A DNA stretch of 12,470 nucleotides, taken from contig CAILKC010000698.1 of assembly GCA_903834675.1 (NCBI GenBank), positions 1 through 12,470 of the forward strand. The letters are read 5' to 3'. Position 1 is the first letter of the stretch; every line of letters starts with the position of its first letter. The notes under the pieces were generated by a model. That model saw only the letters and a list, made by a program, of their open reading frames with translations, ran no database searches and had not been told where the DNA came from. The position numbers and the translations under genes were made by a program. The stretch comes from an uncultured Victivallales bacterium (GTDB lineage: Bacteria > Verrucomicrobiota > Lentisphaeria > Oligosphaerales > JAFGRS01). Positions 6,737 through 12,470 of this stretch are shown one piece after another.

Positions 6737-6768
6737 CGTAACCCCATGGTCCCGGCCATGGGGTTACG
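6737..6768 (+). terminator. Intrinsic-type terminator after the small peptide
   Basis: A perfect 13-bp stem (CGTAACCCCATGG with CCATGGGGTTACG) closes a 6-base loop (TCCCGG). It begins 29 bases after the peptide's stop and is followed by TCTCTCTGTTG, a pyrimidine-rich but imperfect T-tract. It could also act on transcripts arriving from the opposite strand. Confidence 0.65.
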
Positions 6769-6780
6769 TCTCTCTGTTGA

Positions 6781-6910
6781 GGCTCTTGCAGAACCCCTGC
6801 AGGAGGCCGGTTTCAGTTGTCGGATTCCAGGGTTCAGAAACACGATGTCGCCTGAAACCTGAACCCCGAACACTGAACACACCACTTGCAGAAGCGGGTT
6901 CTGCAAGTGG
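6781..6910. repeat. Intergenic repeat element with inverted and heptad repeats
   Basis: The 12-mer CTTGCAGAACCC at 6785-6796 recurs as its reverse complement at 6896-6907, bracketing about 120 bases. Inside are copies of GGTTTCAG (6809) and GGGTTCAG (6830) with complementary copies at 6852 and 6859, and a degenerate 7-base tandem repeat of type CCTGAAC with four units at 6851-6878. The right end folds into a separate hairpin (6882-6910). The layout suggests a small palindromic intergenic repeat or non-autonomous element. No target-site duplication was identified. Confidence 0.45.
6882..6910 (-). terminator. Strong hairpin downstream of the zinc operon
   Basis: CCACTTGCAGAA (6882-6893) and TTCTGCAAGTGG (6899-6910) form a perfect 12-bp stem with a 5-base loop. 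On the minus strand it lies about 50 bases after the permease stop, where the zinc-uptake transcript should end. A moderately T-rich stretch (TGTGTTCAGTGTT) follows. It is also the right edge of the repeat element, so its role as a terminator is inferred. Confidence 0.45.
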
Positions 6911-6960
6911 CTCTATTGGAATGGCCAACCCGACCAGCGCCATCCTGGAACTCCGCGCAG

Positions 6961-7860
6961 TCATTCCATATCTCCTTCGTTGTGTGGTGTTTGGGCATCG
7001 TCTGCTGCCGCCCGGGTCTCAGGGGAACCCCCGGGAAGGCGGTGCTGCCCGCGTCTGCCCACTGCCACCGCCACCAGTACGACCAGGAAGACGGCGCAGG
7101 CCACGGCGACGATGGTCTGGTTGGTGGGCAGGTCGGCGGCGAACGAGGCGGACATGCCCGCCACGGTGGCGAGCAGAGCGAGCAGCGCGGCCAGGGCCAG
7201 GGCGACGCCAAGCCGCCGGCTCAGCAGCAGCGCCGTGGCCGCCGGCACAACCAGGTAGCAGAACACCAGCAGGGATCCCGCTACCTTCGAGGCCGCCGCC
7301 ACCACCAGCCCGAGTACCAGGAAGAAGCCGAGTTGCCAGCGGACCGGCTTGACGCCCAGGACCGTGGCGGACTCACGGTCCAGAAAGGCATACAGCGTCG
7401 GCCGCAGGAAGAGCAGCAGGTACAGCGCAGCCGGGATCAGGACGGCCGCGACCACGGCGGCATCGCGCCCCGAGGTCAGGATCAGATCCCCGTAGAGGAG
7501 CGCTTTGACCTCATGCAGCCCCAGGCCGCTGTGCGCTACCAGCAGGACACTCAGGCTCGAAGCGGCGACGAAGAGTACGCCCAGCACGGCGTCCCGCGGA
7601 ATGCGCTGGCTCTCGAACGGCAGCGCCAGCAGCCCGACCGTCGCCAGCGTCAAGGCCAGCGCGCCTGCCAGCGGCGGGAACCCGGCCAGCATGGCGAGCG
7701 CGATGCCACAGGCCGCGACTTCGGCGAGGGTAATGCCGATGAAGACGACGCGCTTGAGGATCACGAATACCCCGAGCAAGGCACAGACCAGCGCGATGAG
7801 CGCTCCGGCCACGAGCGCGTAGGGGAAGGACCGCACGAGATCGAGTAGGGAGTGGCTCAT
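6961..7860 (-). CDS. znuB: Zinc/manganese-type ABC transporter permease (ABC-3 family)
   Basis: The 299-residue inner-membrane permease begins MSHSLLDLVRSFPYALVAGA at ATG 7860. The open frame runs further upstream, but only through a microsatellite and the antisense of the ATPase gene, so 7860 is the sensible start. No good ribosome binding site precedes it; the micro-ORF ending on this ATG (7946-7857) might couple translation. At least seven hydrophobic segments are visible. ABC-3 landmarks include GVFVILKRVVFIGITLAEVA near the N-terminus, HEVKALLYGDLI, and GSLLVFCYLVVPAATALLLS toward the end. With the ATPase and binding protein it forms a metal importer. Zinc is favoured by the regulator and His-rich neighbours; manganese cannot be ruled out from this gene alone. 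Confidence 0.85.
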   Translation of the reverse strand: MSHSLLDLVRSFPYALVAGALIALVCALLGVFVILKRVVFIGITLAEVAACGIALAMLAGFPPLAGALALTLATVGLLALPFESQRIPRDAVLGVLFVAASSLSVLLVAHSGLGLHEVKALLYGDLILTSGRDAAVVAAVLIPAALYLLLFLRPTLYAFLDRESATVLGVKPVRWQLGFFLVLGLVVAAASKVAGSLLVFCYLVVPAATALLLSRRLGVALALAALLALLATVAGMSASFAADLPTNQTIVAVACAVFLVVLVAVAVGRRGQHRLPGGSPETRAAADDAQTPHNEGDME

Positions 7861-7946
7861 GAGAGGGAGCTCAGCGGTTCTGCCCGGGAGCAGGAGTAAG
7901 AGCAGGAGCAGGAGTAGGAGTAAGAGCGGGAGAGCGTGTTCGTCAT
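7857..7946 (-). CDS. Ser/Cys/Tyr-rich micro-ORF (29 aa), possible coupling leader
   Basis: On the minus strand ATG 7946 opens 29 codons whose core reads SRSYSYSCSCSYSCSR. It stops at TGA 7859-7857, overlapping the permease ATG as ATGA. The composition follows directly from the underlying microsatellite, so it may be a chance frame. The overlap and the lack of any other ribosome loading site for the permease make a translational-coupling role conceivable. Its own ribosome binding site is weak. Confidence 0.2.
   Translation of the reverse strand: MTNTLSRSYSYSCSCSYSCSRAEPLSSLS
7886..7934. repeat. Purine/pyrimidine-asymmetric microsatellite (GGAGYA-type)
   Basis: The plus strand carries about eight irregular copies of units such as GGAGCA, GGAGTA and AGAGCA, that is GAG-centred hexamers. 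The minus strand, which is the transcribed message, is almost pure pyrimidine-rich TCCTGC/TCTTAC. It lies in the 97-base gap between the ATPase and permease genes. Such tracts are prone to copy-number change. Confidence 0.75.
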
Positions 7947-7957
7947 GCCGTTTCCCA

Positions 7958-8680
7958 TCATACCCGTGGCCTTCCAGCACTGGTGGTCCCCGCCAGCAGG
8001 GACCGGGCTTGCGCCACGTCCGCGAGTTGAACGTGGCCGTGGGTGACGACGCAGAGGCGGGCCGCAAGGGAGCCGGCCTGGTCCATGCCGTGGTGTGCCA
8101 GGAGCACCGTCTTGCCATCTTCGCGACAGAGCGCGCAGAGATGGGCCAGGACGTCGCGCTCGGAGTCCTCATCGAGCTCCGAGGTGGGTTCGTCCATGAT
8201 GAAGACGTCGGCGCCGCTCACCAGGGCCCGGCCCAGCAGCGCCTTCTGCTTCATGCCTCCGGACAGCTCGCCGAAGGTCTTTCGCTGGTGCTCCAGCAGG
8301 CCGAAACGCTCCAGGACATCCTCGACGCGCTGCGCCTGACCCCGGTCGGGCCGTCGCCACCAGCCGAGCTGCGGGTACAGCCCCATCTCGACGATCTGCC
8401 GCAGCGACACCGGGTAGAGCGGGTCGATGCTCTTCTGTTGCGGGACGTAGCCGGGGGGGGTGGACCCGAAGGGTGTAAGGATGCGACCGCGCGTCGGCCG
8501 GAGCAGTCCGAGGATGGCCCGCAGCAGGGTCGACTTGCCGGCGCCGTTCGGCCCGACGAACGGCAGGAGGCAGCCCGACGGTACCTCGATGCACACGTCG
8601 TGGAGGATCTCCTGCCGCCCGTAGGCCACGGCGACATGTTCGCAGACGATGATGGGGGAGTTGTGGCCAGCCATGGTCAC
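7958..8680 (-). CDS. znuC: Zinc/manganese-type ABC transporter ATP-binding protein
   Basis: This 240-residue ATPase powers the metal importer. Walker A GPNGAGKST is at 43-51, Q-loop PGYVPQQ (Gln81), signature LSGGMKQ at 139-145, Walker B VFIMDEPT at 159-166, and switch His in LLAHHG near 196. The GYVPQQ.SID.LYPVS block and MG motif after it are typical of the Zn/Mn/Fe chelate subfamily. The start is either GTG 8680, six bases after GGAG (8690-8687), or ATG 8674, twelve bases after it; the spacing favours GTG. Its start lies 28 bases after the binding-protein stop, consistent with one operon. Confidence 0.87.
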   Translation of the reverse strand: MTMAGHNSPIIVCEHVAVAYGRQEILHDVCIEVPSGCLLPFVGPNGAGKSTLLRAILGLLRPTRGRILTPFGSTPPGYVPQQKSIDPLYPVSLRQIVEMGLYPQLGWWRRPDRGQAQRVEDVLERFGLLEHQRKTFGELSGGMKQKALLGRALVSGADVFIMDEPTSELDEDSERDVLAHLCALCREDGKTVLLAHHGMDQAGSLAARLCVVTHGHVQLADVAQARSLLAGTTSAGRPRV

Positions 8681-8708
8681 ACGCTGCTCCGGCTGACGGT
8701 ATGGACCA

Positions 8709-9719
8709 TCAGTTCGCCGTCACGCATTTGACGATCAGATCCATGAGCGCGAGATAGTCGGTAGCCTCGGGCTGGCCGCCGACCGAGTTGGCCACCACGA
8801 CCACCCTGGCGCCGATCTCGCCCGCGAGCCGATCCGCGGCCTTGCGGCTGTAGAAGGGCTCCTGGAGGATGACGCGGACCCCTTGCTGGCGGGCGCCTGC
8901 CGCAGTCTCGCGCAGGTGCGCGCCGCTAGGCGGCACGCCGGGTTTCGGCTCGATCTCGGCTGCGATGCTCAGGCCGAAGCGGTGTGCGAAGTACACCCAG
9001 CTCCGGTGGTAGGGGATGATCTTCTGCCCCCGCAGCGGCTGCATGGCGGCCAGCCAGCCGCCCGCCTTCCCCAGGTTCGCCGCTTCGGCCAGGAACGCCG
9101 CGATACTGCCGTCCTCGGTCATGGCCCAGAGCCTGTCGGCCGGCAGGGCCTTGAGCAGCTCGGCACCAAACATGTGCTCGTCCACGGCCTGCTGGAAAGC
9201 GGTCGCGTTGGCGCGGAAGAGCGCGGCGTCGGCGGGCGCTATCTCCGCCAGGCGCTCGCCAATGGCCCCCGCGATGCGCCGGCCGTTCAGCGGGTCCAGC
9301 CAGTAGTGCGGATTGCCCTGCGGGTGCACGTCGCCCAGGGCACGGGTAACCTTCGAGGTGGGCACATCCAAGACCAGCGCGGACTCCGCGGCATCGAGGT
9401 GCCCGCGAGCACCCTCGCGGACGCGGGGGTTGCGCGAACCATCGAGGATGGGCGGTTCCCAACCGATCTCCAACTCCAACCCGATGCGGACCCAGAGGTC
9501 GGCGTCGCGGGCCAGCAGGATGCAGCTGGGCTTGGCCTGCAGCATGTGGGGGTCTTCCTTGCCGGTGCAGATGCTGTGCACTTCAGCCTTGTCGCCGGCC
9601 ACCGCCTTGGCGATCGCGGCCAGGTCGGAGGTGGTGGTCACGATCTTCAGACCCGCGGCCGTGGCGGCGCCCGCCAGGGCGAGAACCACCAAGGCAACCC
9701 GGATAGCGTGATGCTTCAT
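8709..9719 (-). CDS. znuA: Zinc/manganese-type ABC transporter substrate-binding protein
   Basis: The 336-residue periplasmic protein has a signal peptide ending near AGAATAAG; no lipobox Cys is present. AAGGAG sits eight bases before ATG 9719. The cluster A-I metal-binding fold is evident. Expected metal ligands are His58 (EDPHML), His138 (GNPHYWLDP), His238 (PYHRSWVYF) and an acidic residue near 287 (LQEPFYS). The long His/Asp-rich loop seen in many zinc-specific ZnuA proteins is absent. The His-rich segment of this operon is instead in the upstream outer-membrane protein. The gene starts 27 bases after the porin-like gene and is followed closely by the ATPase gene. Confidence 0.87.
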   Translation of the reverse strand: MKHHAIRVALVVLALAGAATAAGLKIVTTTSDLAAIAKAVAGDKAEVHSICTGKEDPHMLQAKPSCILLARDADLWVRIGLELEIGWEPPILDGSRNPRVREGARGHLDAAESALVLDVPTSKVTRALGDVHPQGNPHYWLDPLNGRRIAGAIGERLAEIAPADAALFRANATAFQQAVDEHMFGAELLKALPADRLWAMTEDGSIAAFLAEAANLGKAGGWLAAMQPLRGQKIIPYHRSWVYFAHRFGLSIAAEIEPKPGVPPSGAHLRETAAGARQQGVRVILQEPFYSRKAADRLAGEIGARVVVVANSVGGQPEATDYLALMDLIVKCVTAN

Positions 9720-9746
9720 GGGGATCGTCTCCTTATTCTGCTGGAA

Positions 9747-11240
9747 CTAGAACGTGTGGGCCCCGTGCGCGCCGAGGGAGACGCTCCACTGGAGCATGAT
9801 CTCGTTGACGTCTTCACGTCCGTCCTCCGTCTCATAGCTCCCGCGGTTGAACTGCAGGCGCAGCCGGGAGAACTCCGAGAGGCTCCAGTCGAGCATGGGA
9901 CCCGCGCGCCAGCTTGAGCCGAAGCTCGCACTGCTGCCATCGGGCAACTCCGTATCGTTGGTCAGACCGACCTGCTCCCAACGCACGCCAACGCGCCAGC
10001 GCGGCAGGAAGCCGTAGACTGCCTGGACGTAGTAGCCATCCTGGGTGTCGACACGGTCGTTGCCGACCAGGGACGGAGCCAGGTCGTGCTGGACGAGTTC
10101 GAGATCCTTGCGGCGGCTGAAGTACTCGCTCTGGACGGTCAGGTCGCCCTGGCCATAGGGCTTGCTGGCGTTGTACTTGTAGACCACGTCGCCGCCCCAG
10201 AAGGCGCTGTCACCGTCGAGCCAGTGGTCCGCCGCGCCATCGCCATCACCGTCATGCTCCTCCTGGTGCGTGCCCGTGCCAGCGAAAGCGCCGAACTGCA
10301 GACCGTGGTTGCCCGGCAGATTCGGTCCGAGCTTCAGCCAGCCCACGCCCAGGCGCGGACCGTCATGCGTCGACAACGGGTCATCGCCGTGATAGGCATA
10401 CATCAGTTCGTTGTCGCCCTGGAAGACTTCGGCGCCGGCCAGCAGGTAGAACGGGGTCGGCGCCAGCCAGGTGAGCTGCAGCCCCTTGTCGTTCAGTCCA
10501 TGCGCGCCGAGCAGGAGCTGGTAGACCAACGCCTGGTCCACGAAATCCCACGCGTGCGAGTGCTTGGCATTCAGGTAGCCGAAGTCGCTGTAGAACTTGC
10601 CGCCGCGCAGTTTCAGGCCCCAAGGCAGCGCCGTGGTCTCGATTTCGGCGGTCTCGAGCTCAGCCCCATCGGTGTCGACCGCGGCAATGACGGAGCCCTT
10701 GAAGTAAGGGTCTATCTCGGCGGCGAGCTGCAGTTCGACGTGGCGGAGGTTGATCCCCTCTTCCAGGCCATGGTGATGATGCTCTTCATCGCCATGGGTG
10801 TGCCCAAAACCTGACATCTCGCCGGTGACATGGCCGACGCCGCCGTCGGCATCGTCGGCGTGGTAGTAGGTGTCGATGATGGCGGAGACGTCGGGGTTCA
10901 TGCTCTGAACCGCAGAGCCGAGCCGCGCCGACGCGCCCCCCAGACCCGGCGCGGCAGCCGGGGCCGGGCGCAGCGGGGCCTCGGTCAGGGCGGTCGCGAT
11001 GCCCGGTGTGGCGCCTGCCGGAGACGCACCGAGCTGCGTCAGTTTCGCTTCCAGAGCCGCGACCTGTTGCTCCAGCAGGCGCCGTTGCGCCTGCAGTTCC
11101 TCGCGCAACTGCCTCACCTCGGCCTGCAGGGCCCGCACGGTTTCGGTTTGGTTCTCCTGGGCCTGCAGGCCACCACCCAGAGCCAGCGCTGTCAGCAGCG
11201 CCAAAGCGCACCTCGTCTCGACGCGTGATGTCCATTGCAT
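9747..11240 (-). CDS. Outer-membrane porin-like protein with His-rich loop, zinc-operon associated
   Basis: The product has 497 residues. ATG 11240 is preferred over 11255 because GAGGTG lies seven bases ahead of it, and it gives a signal peptide ending LGGGLQA before QEN. Residues about 33-70 form a predicted coiled coil (heptads in VRALQAEVRQLREELQ). A Pro/Ala linker follows, then from about 115 alternating amphipathic strands typical of a beta-barrel, ending in an aromatic (HTF) as outer-membrane barrels do. A metal-binding-looking segment at 147-157 reads HTHGDEEHHHH, and an Asp-rich stretch (HDGDGDGAADHW) lies later. No TonB box or plug domain was recognised, so a passive porin for metal uptake is more likely than a TonB-dependent receptor. 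The coiled coil may trimerise or tether it to the cell wall. The zinc role is inferred from context and the His cluster. Confidence 0.75.
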   Translation of the reverse strand: MQWTSRVETRCALALLTALALGGGLQAQENQTETVRALQAEVRQLREELQAQRRLLEQQVAALEAKLTQLGASPAGATPGIATALTEAPLRPAPAAAPGLGGASARLGSAVQSMNPDVSAIIDTYYHADDADGGVGHVTGEMSGFGHTHGDEEHHHHGLEEGINLRHVELQLAAEIDPYFKGSVIAAVDTDGAELETAEIETTALPWGLKLRGGKFYSDFGYLNAKHSHAWDFVDQALVYQLLLGAHGLNDKGLQLTWLAPTPFYLLAGAEVFQGDNELMYAYHGDDPLSTHDGPRLGVGWLKLGPNLPGNHGLQFGAFAGTGTHQEEHDGDGDGAADHWLDGDSAFWGGDVVYKYNASKPYGQGDLTVQSEYFSRRKDLELVQHDLAPSLVGNDRVDTQDGYYVQAVYGFLPRWRVGVRWEQVGLTNDTELPDGSSASFGSSWRAGPMLDWSLSEFSRLRLQFNRGSYETEDGREDVNEIMLQWSVSLGAHGAHTF

Positions 11241-11385
11241 GCTGCGGCACCTCATGGTTAGGCGTTGCGTGATCTGTGCAGAGTCCCGACCACGGTGCTG
11301 AAGATGCAGCCGTGGGGGCGGCCGCTGGCAGACGCCAAACCGGGCGGGGACGCCCTGGGCTTGGCGCGCGAGCGGCAAGACAGGA

Positions 11386-11730
11386 TCAGCAGGCGGGAGG
11401 CGGACCGCAGGAGAACGGCAGACGATAGGCAGGACGCGGTGTCGGCGGCGCCGCGCGGAACACCGCGCCATCGCACAGCACGACGACCAACGGCGGCAAG
11501 GCCACCGCTACAGGCTGGACCAGCCCAAGCGCGGCAACCAGGCAGACCTGACAGCGGTCCGCGTCATGCGCGGGAGTCGAGTGTCCGTCGTGGTCAGCCG
11601 CTGGAACCCGCGCCTGCACTGCTGACCCCGGCGACCGCGTGCCGCAATGCCCTTTGTGCCAAGTGGGGCTGACGACCACCCCAAAGGCAAAGGCGAACAG
11701 GAGCAGCAGGCTGTAGAGTCGCGTCCTCAT
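11386..11730 (-). CDS. Small secreted His/Cys protein, DUF2946-like
   Basis: The 114-residue product starts at ATG 11730, overlapping the stop of the regulator gene (ATGA), so the two are translationally coupled. A hydrophobic N-terminus (LYSLLLLFAFAFGVVV) serves as signal or anchor. Then come HKGHC (25-29), DHDGHSTPAHDADRCQVCL (His47, 50, 55; Cys60, 63) and a hydrophobic segment. The end, PYRLPFSCGPPPAC-like (AYRLPFSCGPPPAC), resembles the RGPP ending of DUF2946 proteins. That family is poorly characterised, often sits with copper or other metal genes, and has a similar H..H..CxxC core. A role in handling periplasmic metal, or as an accessory of the zinc operon, is inferred. The family match was made by eye. 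Confidence 0.65.
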   Translation of the reverse strand: MRTRLYSLLLLFAFAFGVVVSPTWHKGHCGTRSPGSAVQARVPAADHDGHSTPAHDADRCQVCLVAALGLVQPVAVALPPLVVVLCDGAVFRAAPPTPRPAYRLPFSCGPPPAC

Positions 11731-12098
11731 GGGCGTGCGGCGGGGGTTCCTCCAGCCGCCGTGGCGGCGGCAGCGCCGCGCCGGGAGCGGGGCTTCGTCG
11801 TGGCGGGCACGGCAAGGGGCAGAACCGGCGGACAGGCGTCGGGCGTAGCGGCGCAGACCCAGTGGTACTCCTGGCACTCGGCACACTTCTCGAACGCGTG
11901 TGCCACTGCAAACGTGCGCCAGTGCGACATCTGGCGGGGGGACAGATGACCCGTACCCCGGCAGACGGGGCAGGTATTGCTCAAGGCCGCCAGCACTGCC
12001 GCACGCAGGAAATCCGAACGGTTCGGGATGCCCTGCATGGCCTCGGCCGTGGCCGCATCCACCTTGAAGCAGACAACGTGTTCTCTGGCCATCGCCAT
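11727..12098 (-). CDS. Ribbon-helix-helix regulator with Cys/His metal-binding region
   Basis: The product has 123 residues. Residues about 6-40 (EHVVCFKVDAATAEAMQG, then NRSDFLRAAVLAAL) look like a ribbon-helix-helix DNA-binding unit of the CopG/NikR/MetJ type. Next come CPVC (43-46), His51, His59, His67, CAEC (72-75), His79 and Cys82, a set able to form one or two zinc sites. A Pro/Arg/Ala-rich tail follows. The gene heads the zinc-uptake operon directly behind a palindrome-covered promoter, so a zinc-responsive repressor acting in place of Zur is the simplest reading. The start is ATG 12098 (weak AGGCGGG ahead); ATG 12092 is also possible. A fold other than ribbon-helix-helix cannot be excluded without a search. 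Confidence 0.7.
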   Translation of the reverse strand: MAMAREHVVCFKVDAATAEAMQGIPNRSDFLRAAVLAALSNTCPVCRGTGHLSPRQMSHWRTFAVAHAFEKCAECQEYHWVCAATPDACPPVLPLAVPATTKPRSRRGAAAATAAGGTPAARP

Positions 12099-12113
12099 GT
12101 CCCGCCTGAGAGC

Positions 12114-12140
12114 GTTTCGTAATACGATGTATTATGACAC
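12114..12140. promoter_or_regulatory. 27-bp imperfect palindrome, candidate operator
   Basis: The two 12-base arms (GTTTCGTAATAC and, on the other strand, GTGTCATAATAC) agree at 10 positions around a 3-base centre. The inner 15 bases (12120-12134, TAATAC GAT GTATTA) are perfectly symmetric. It covers the -10 box and transcription start of the zinc operon, so a bound protein would block RNA polymerase. The nearby ribbon-helix-helix protein is the obvious candidate. It is AT-rich against a GC-rich background. Confidence 0.65.
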
Positions 12141-12159
12141 TGGCTTGGGCGCGTGTCAA
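12131..12159 (-). promoter_or_regulatory. Promoter of the zinc operon
   Basis: On the minus strand a perfect TTGACA (12159-12154) is followed after exactly 17 bases by CATAAT (12136-12131), five of six matches to the -10 consensus. It would start transcription near 12124, about 26 bases before the regulator's ATG. This is the best promoter in the window. There is no second strong promoter before the porin-like gene. Confidence 0.75.
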
Positions 12160-12465
12160 TCCCGAGGGGCGATGGAGGCGTAACCCCGAGGGGGAGCCGG
12201 GTGCAACGCCGTAACGGCAGGGATATTCTGCCGCGCCGGGTGCCGCTACGGCAGGATAGGAATGCCCCCAATGCCCCCCAACTTAGGGAACGCTGAACTC
12301 CTGGGCAGGGCTGAGGGTTGAAACCTGAAACCACTAGTGTCCCAACGTTTGGATGAATTGAGATGAAGGCCTTTCTGCATCAGTAAGATATGACGACGTC
12401 CTCGAAAAACGATTTGAACTCCGCTCGGCTCGCCTCAGGGTGGTATCCAACCCAGGAGGCCACTG
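12141..12465. other. Intergenic region with short repeats
   Basis: No gene was recognised in this stretch. Upstream of the zinc-operon promoter it contains two diverged direct copies at 12197-12225 and 12236-12258 (sharing CCGGGTGC and an ACGGCAGG core), a CGGCAG/CTGCCG inverted repeat around 12214-12233, and two 7-base units of GAAACC type at 12317-12330 like those in the element at 6781-6910. The last 130 bases are more AT-rich and should hold the promoter of the gene starting at 12466, but no clear -35/-10 pair was found. Confidence 0.5.
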
Positions 12466-12470
12466 ATGAA
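12466..12470 (+). CDS. Start of a gene cut by the window edge
   Basis: A strong ribosome binding site, AGGAGG at 12454-12459, lies six bases ahead of ATG 12466. Only one and two-thirds codons are present, so the product is unknown. Confidence 0.5.

Noticed and set aside
7886..7934. Hexamer tract as a CRISPR-like or iteron array
   Set aside because: Units are only 6 bases, irregular and without spacers, so a simple microsatellite explains it.
6961..8172. A 403-residue version of the permease starting far upstream
   Set aside because: The extra N-terminus is the antisense of the ATPase gene plus a poly-Leu run from the microsatellite; the family starts at MSHSLLDL.
10086..10814. 242-codon plus-strand frame opposite the porin-like gene
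   Set aside because: GC-driven shadow ORF; the minus strand has signal peptide, coiled coil and barrel features.
11256..11385. Extra coding extension of the porin-like gene up to 11471
   Set aside because: Translation is Arg/Pro-rich without similarity, and the signal peptide with a ribosome binding site begins at ATG 11240.

Overview
The window comes from a GC-rich bacterium. A prepilin-type protein at 1592-2209 has an [18 protein letters not shown] helix, an FYCPS motif and a late MDGH motif. That style is common in the PVC group (Lentisphaerota, Planctomycetota) and a few related metagenome-known phyla. This supports such an origin without fixing the genus. No rRNA, tRNA, CRISPR array or transposase gene was found.

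Left part (1-1351) is mostly wreckage. It holds the tail of a NifX-type protein, then the first codons of a CoA-binding protein, the first ~36 codons of a flavin disulfide reductase joined out of frame to the last ~50 codons of a rhodanese domain, a possible membrane-protein scrap, the C-terminal two-thirds of a peroxiredoxin, and an internal scrap of a second pilin-like protein. This looks like a redox/sulfur gene cluster that suffered serial internal deletions, or an assembly that collapsed there.

Centre left (1592-5059, + strand) is a compact run: prepilin-like protein, then a molybdate/tungstate-type ABC importer (binding lipoprotein, permease, ATPase) with overlapping or touching genes. 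A convergent AraC-family regulator with a PocR sensor domain (5329-6432, - strand) follows. Divergent from it is a 40-residue secreted basic peptide (6585-6707) with its own promoter, ribosome binding site and a 13-bp terminator hairpin. A repeat-rich intergenic element (6781-6910) separates this from the next operon.

Right part (12098 down to 6961, - strand) is a zinc-type uptake operon. Its order of transcription is: ribbon-helix-helix regulator with a Cys/His zinc-binding region, small secreted His/Cys protein (DUF2946-like), outer-membrane porin-like protein with a His-rich loop, ZnuA-like binding protein, ZnuC-like ATPase, ZnuB-like permease. It starts from a near-consensus promoter (TTGACA, 17-base spacer, CATAAT) whose -10 region is covered by a 27-bp imperfect palindrome, a good candidate operator for the first gene's product. 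The permease is preceded by a purine/pyrimidine microsatellite that encodes a Ser/Cys/Tyr-rich micro-ORF ending on the permease start codon. The last ~320 bases are non-coding with short repeats, and a new + strand gene begins at 12466.
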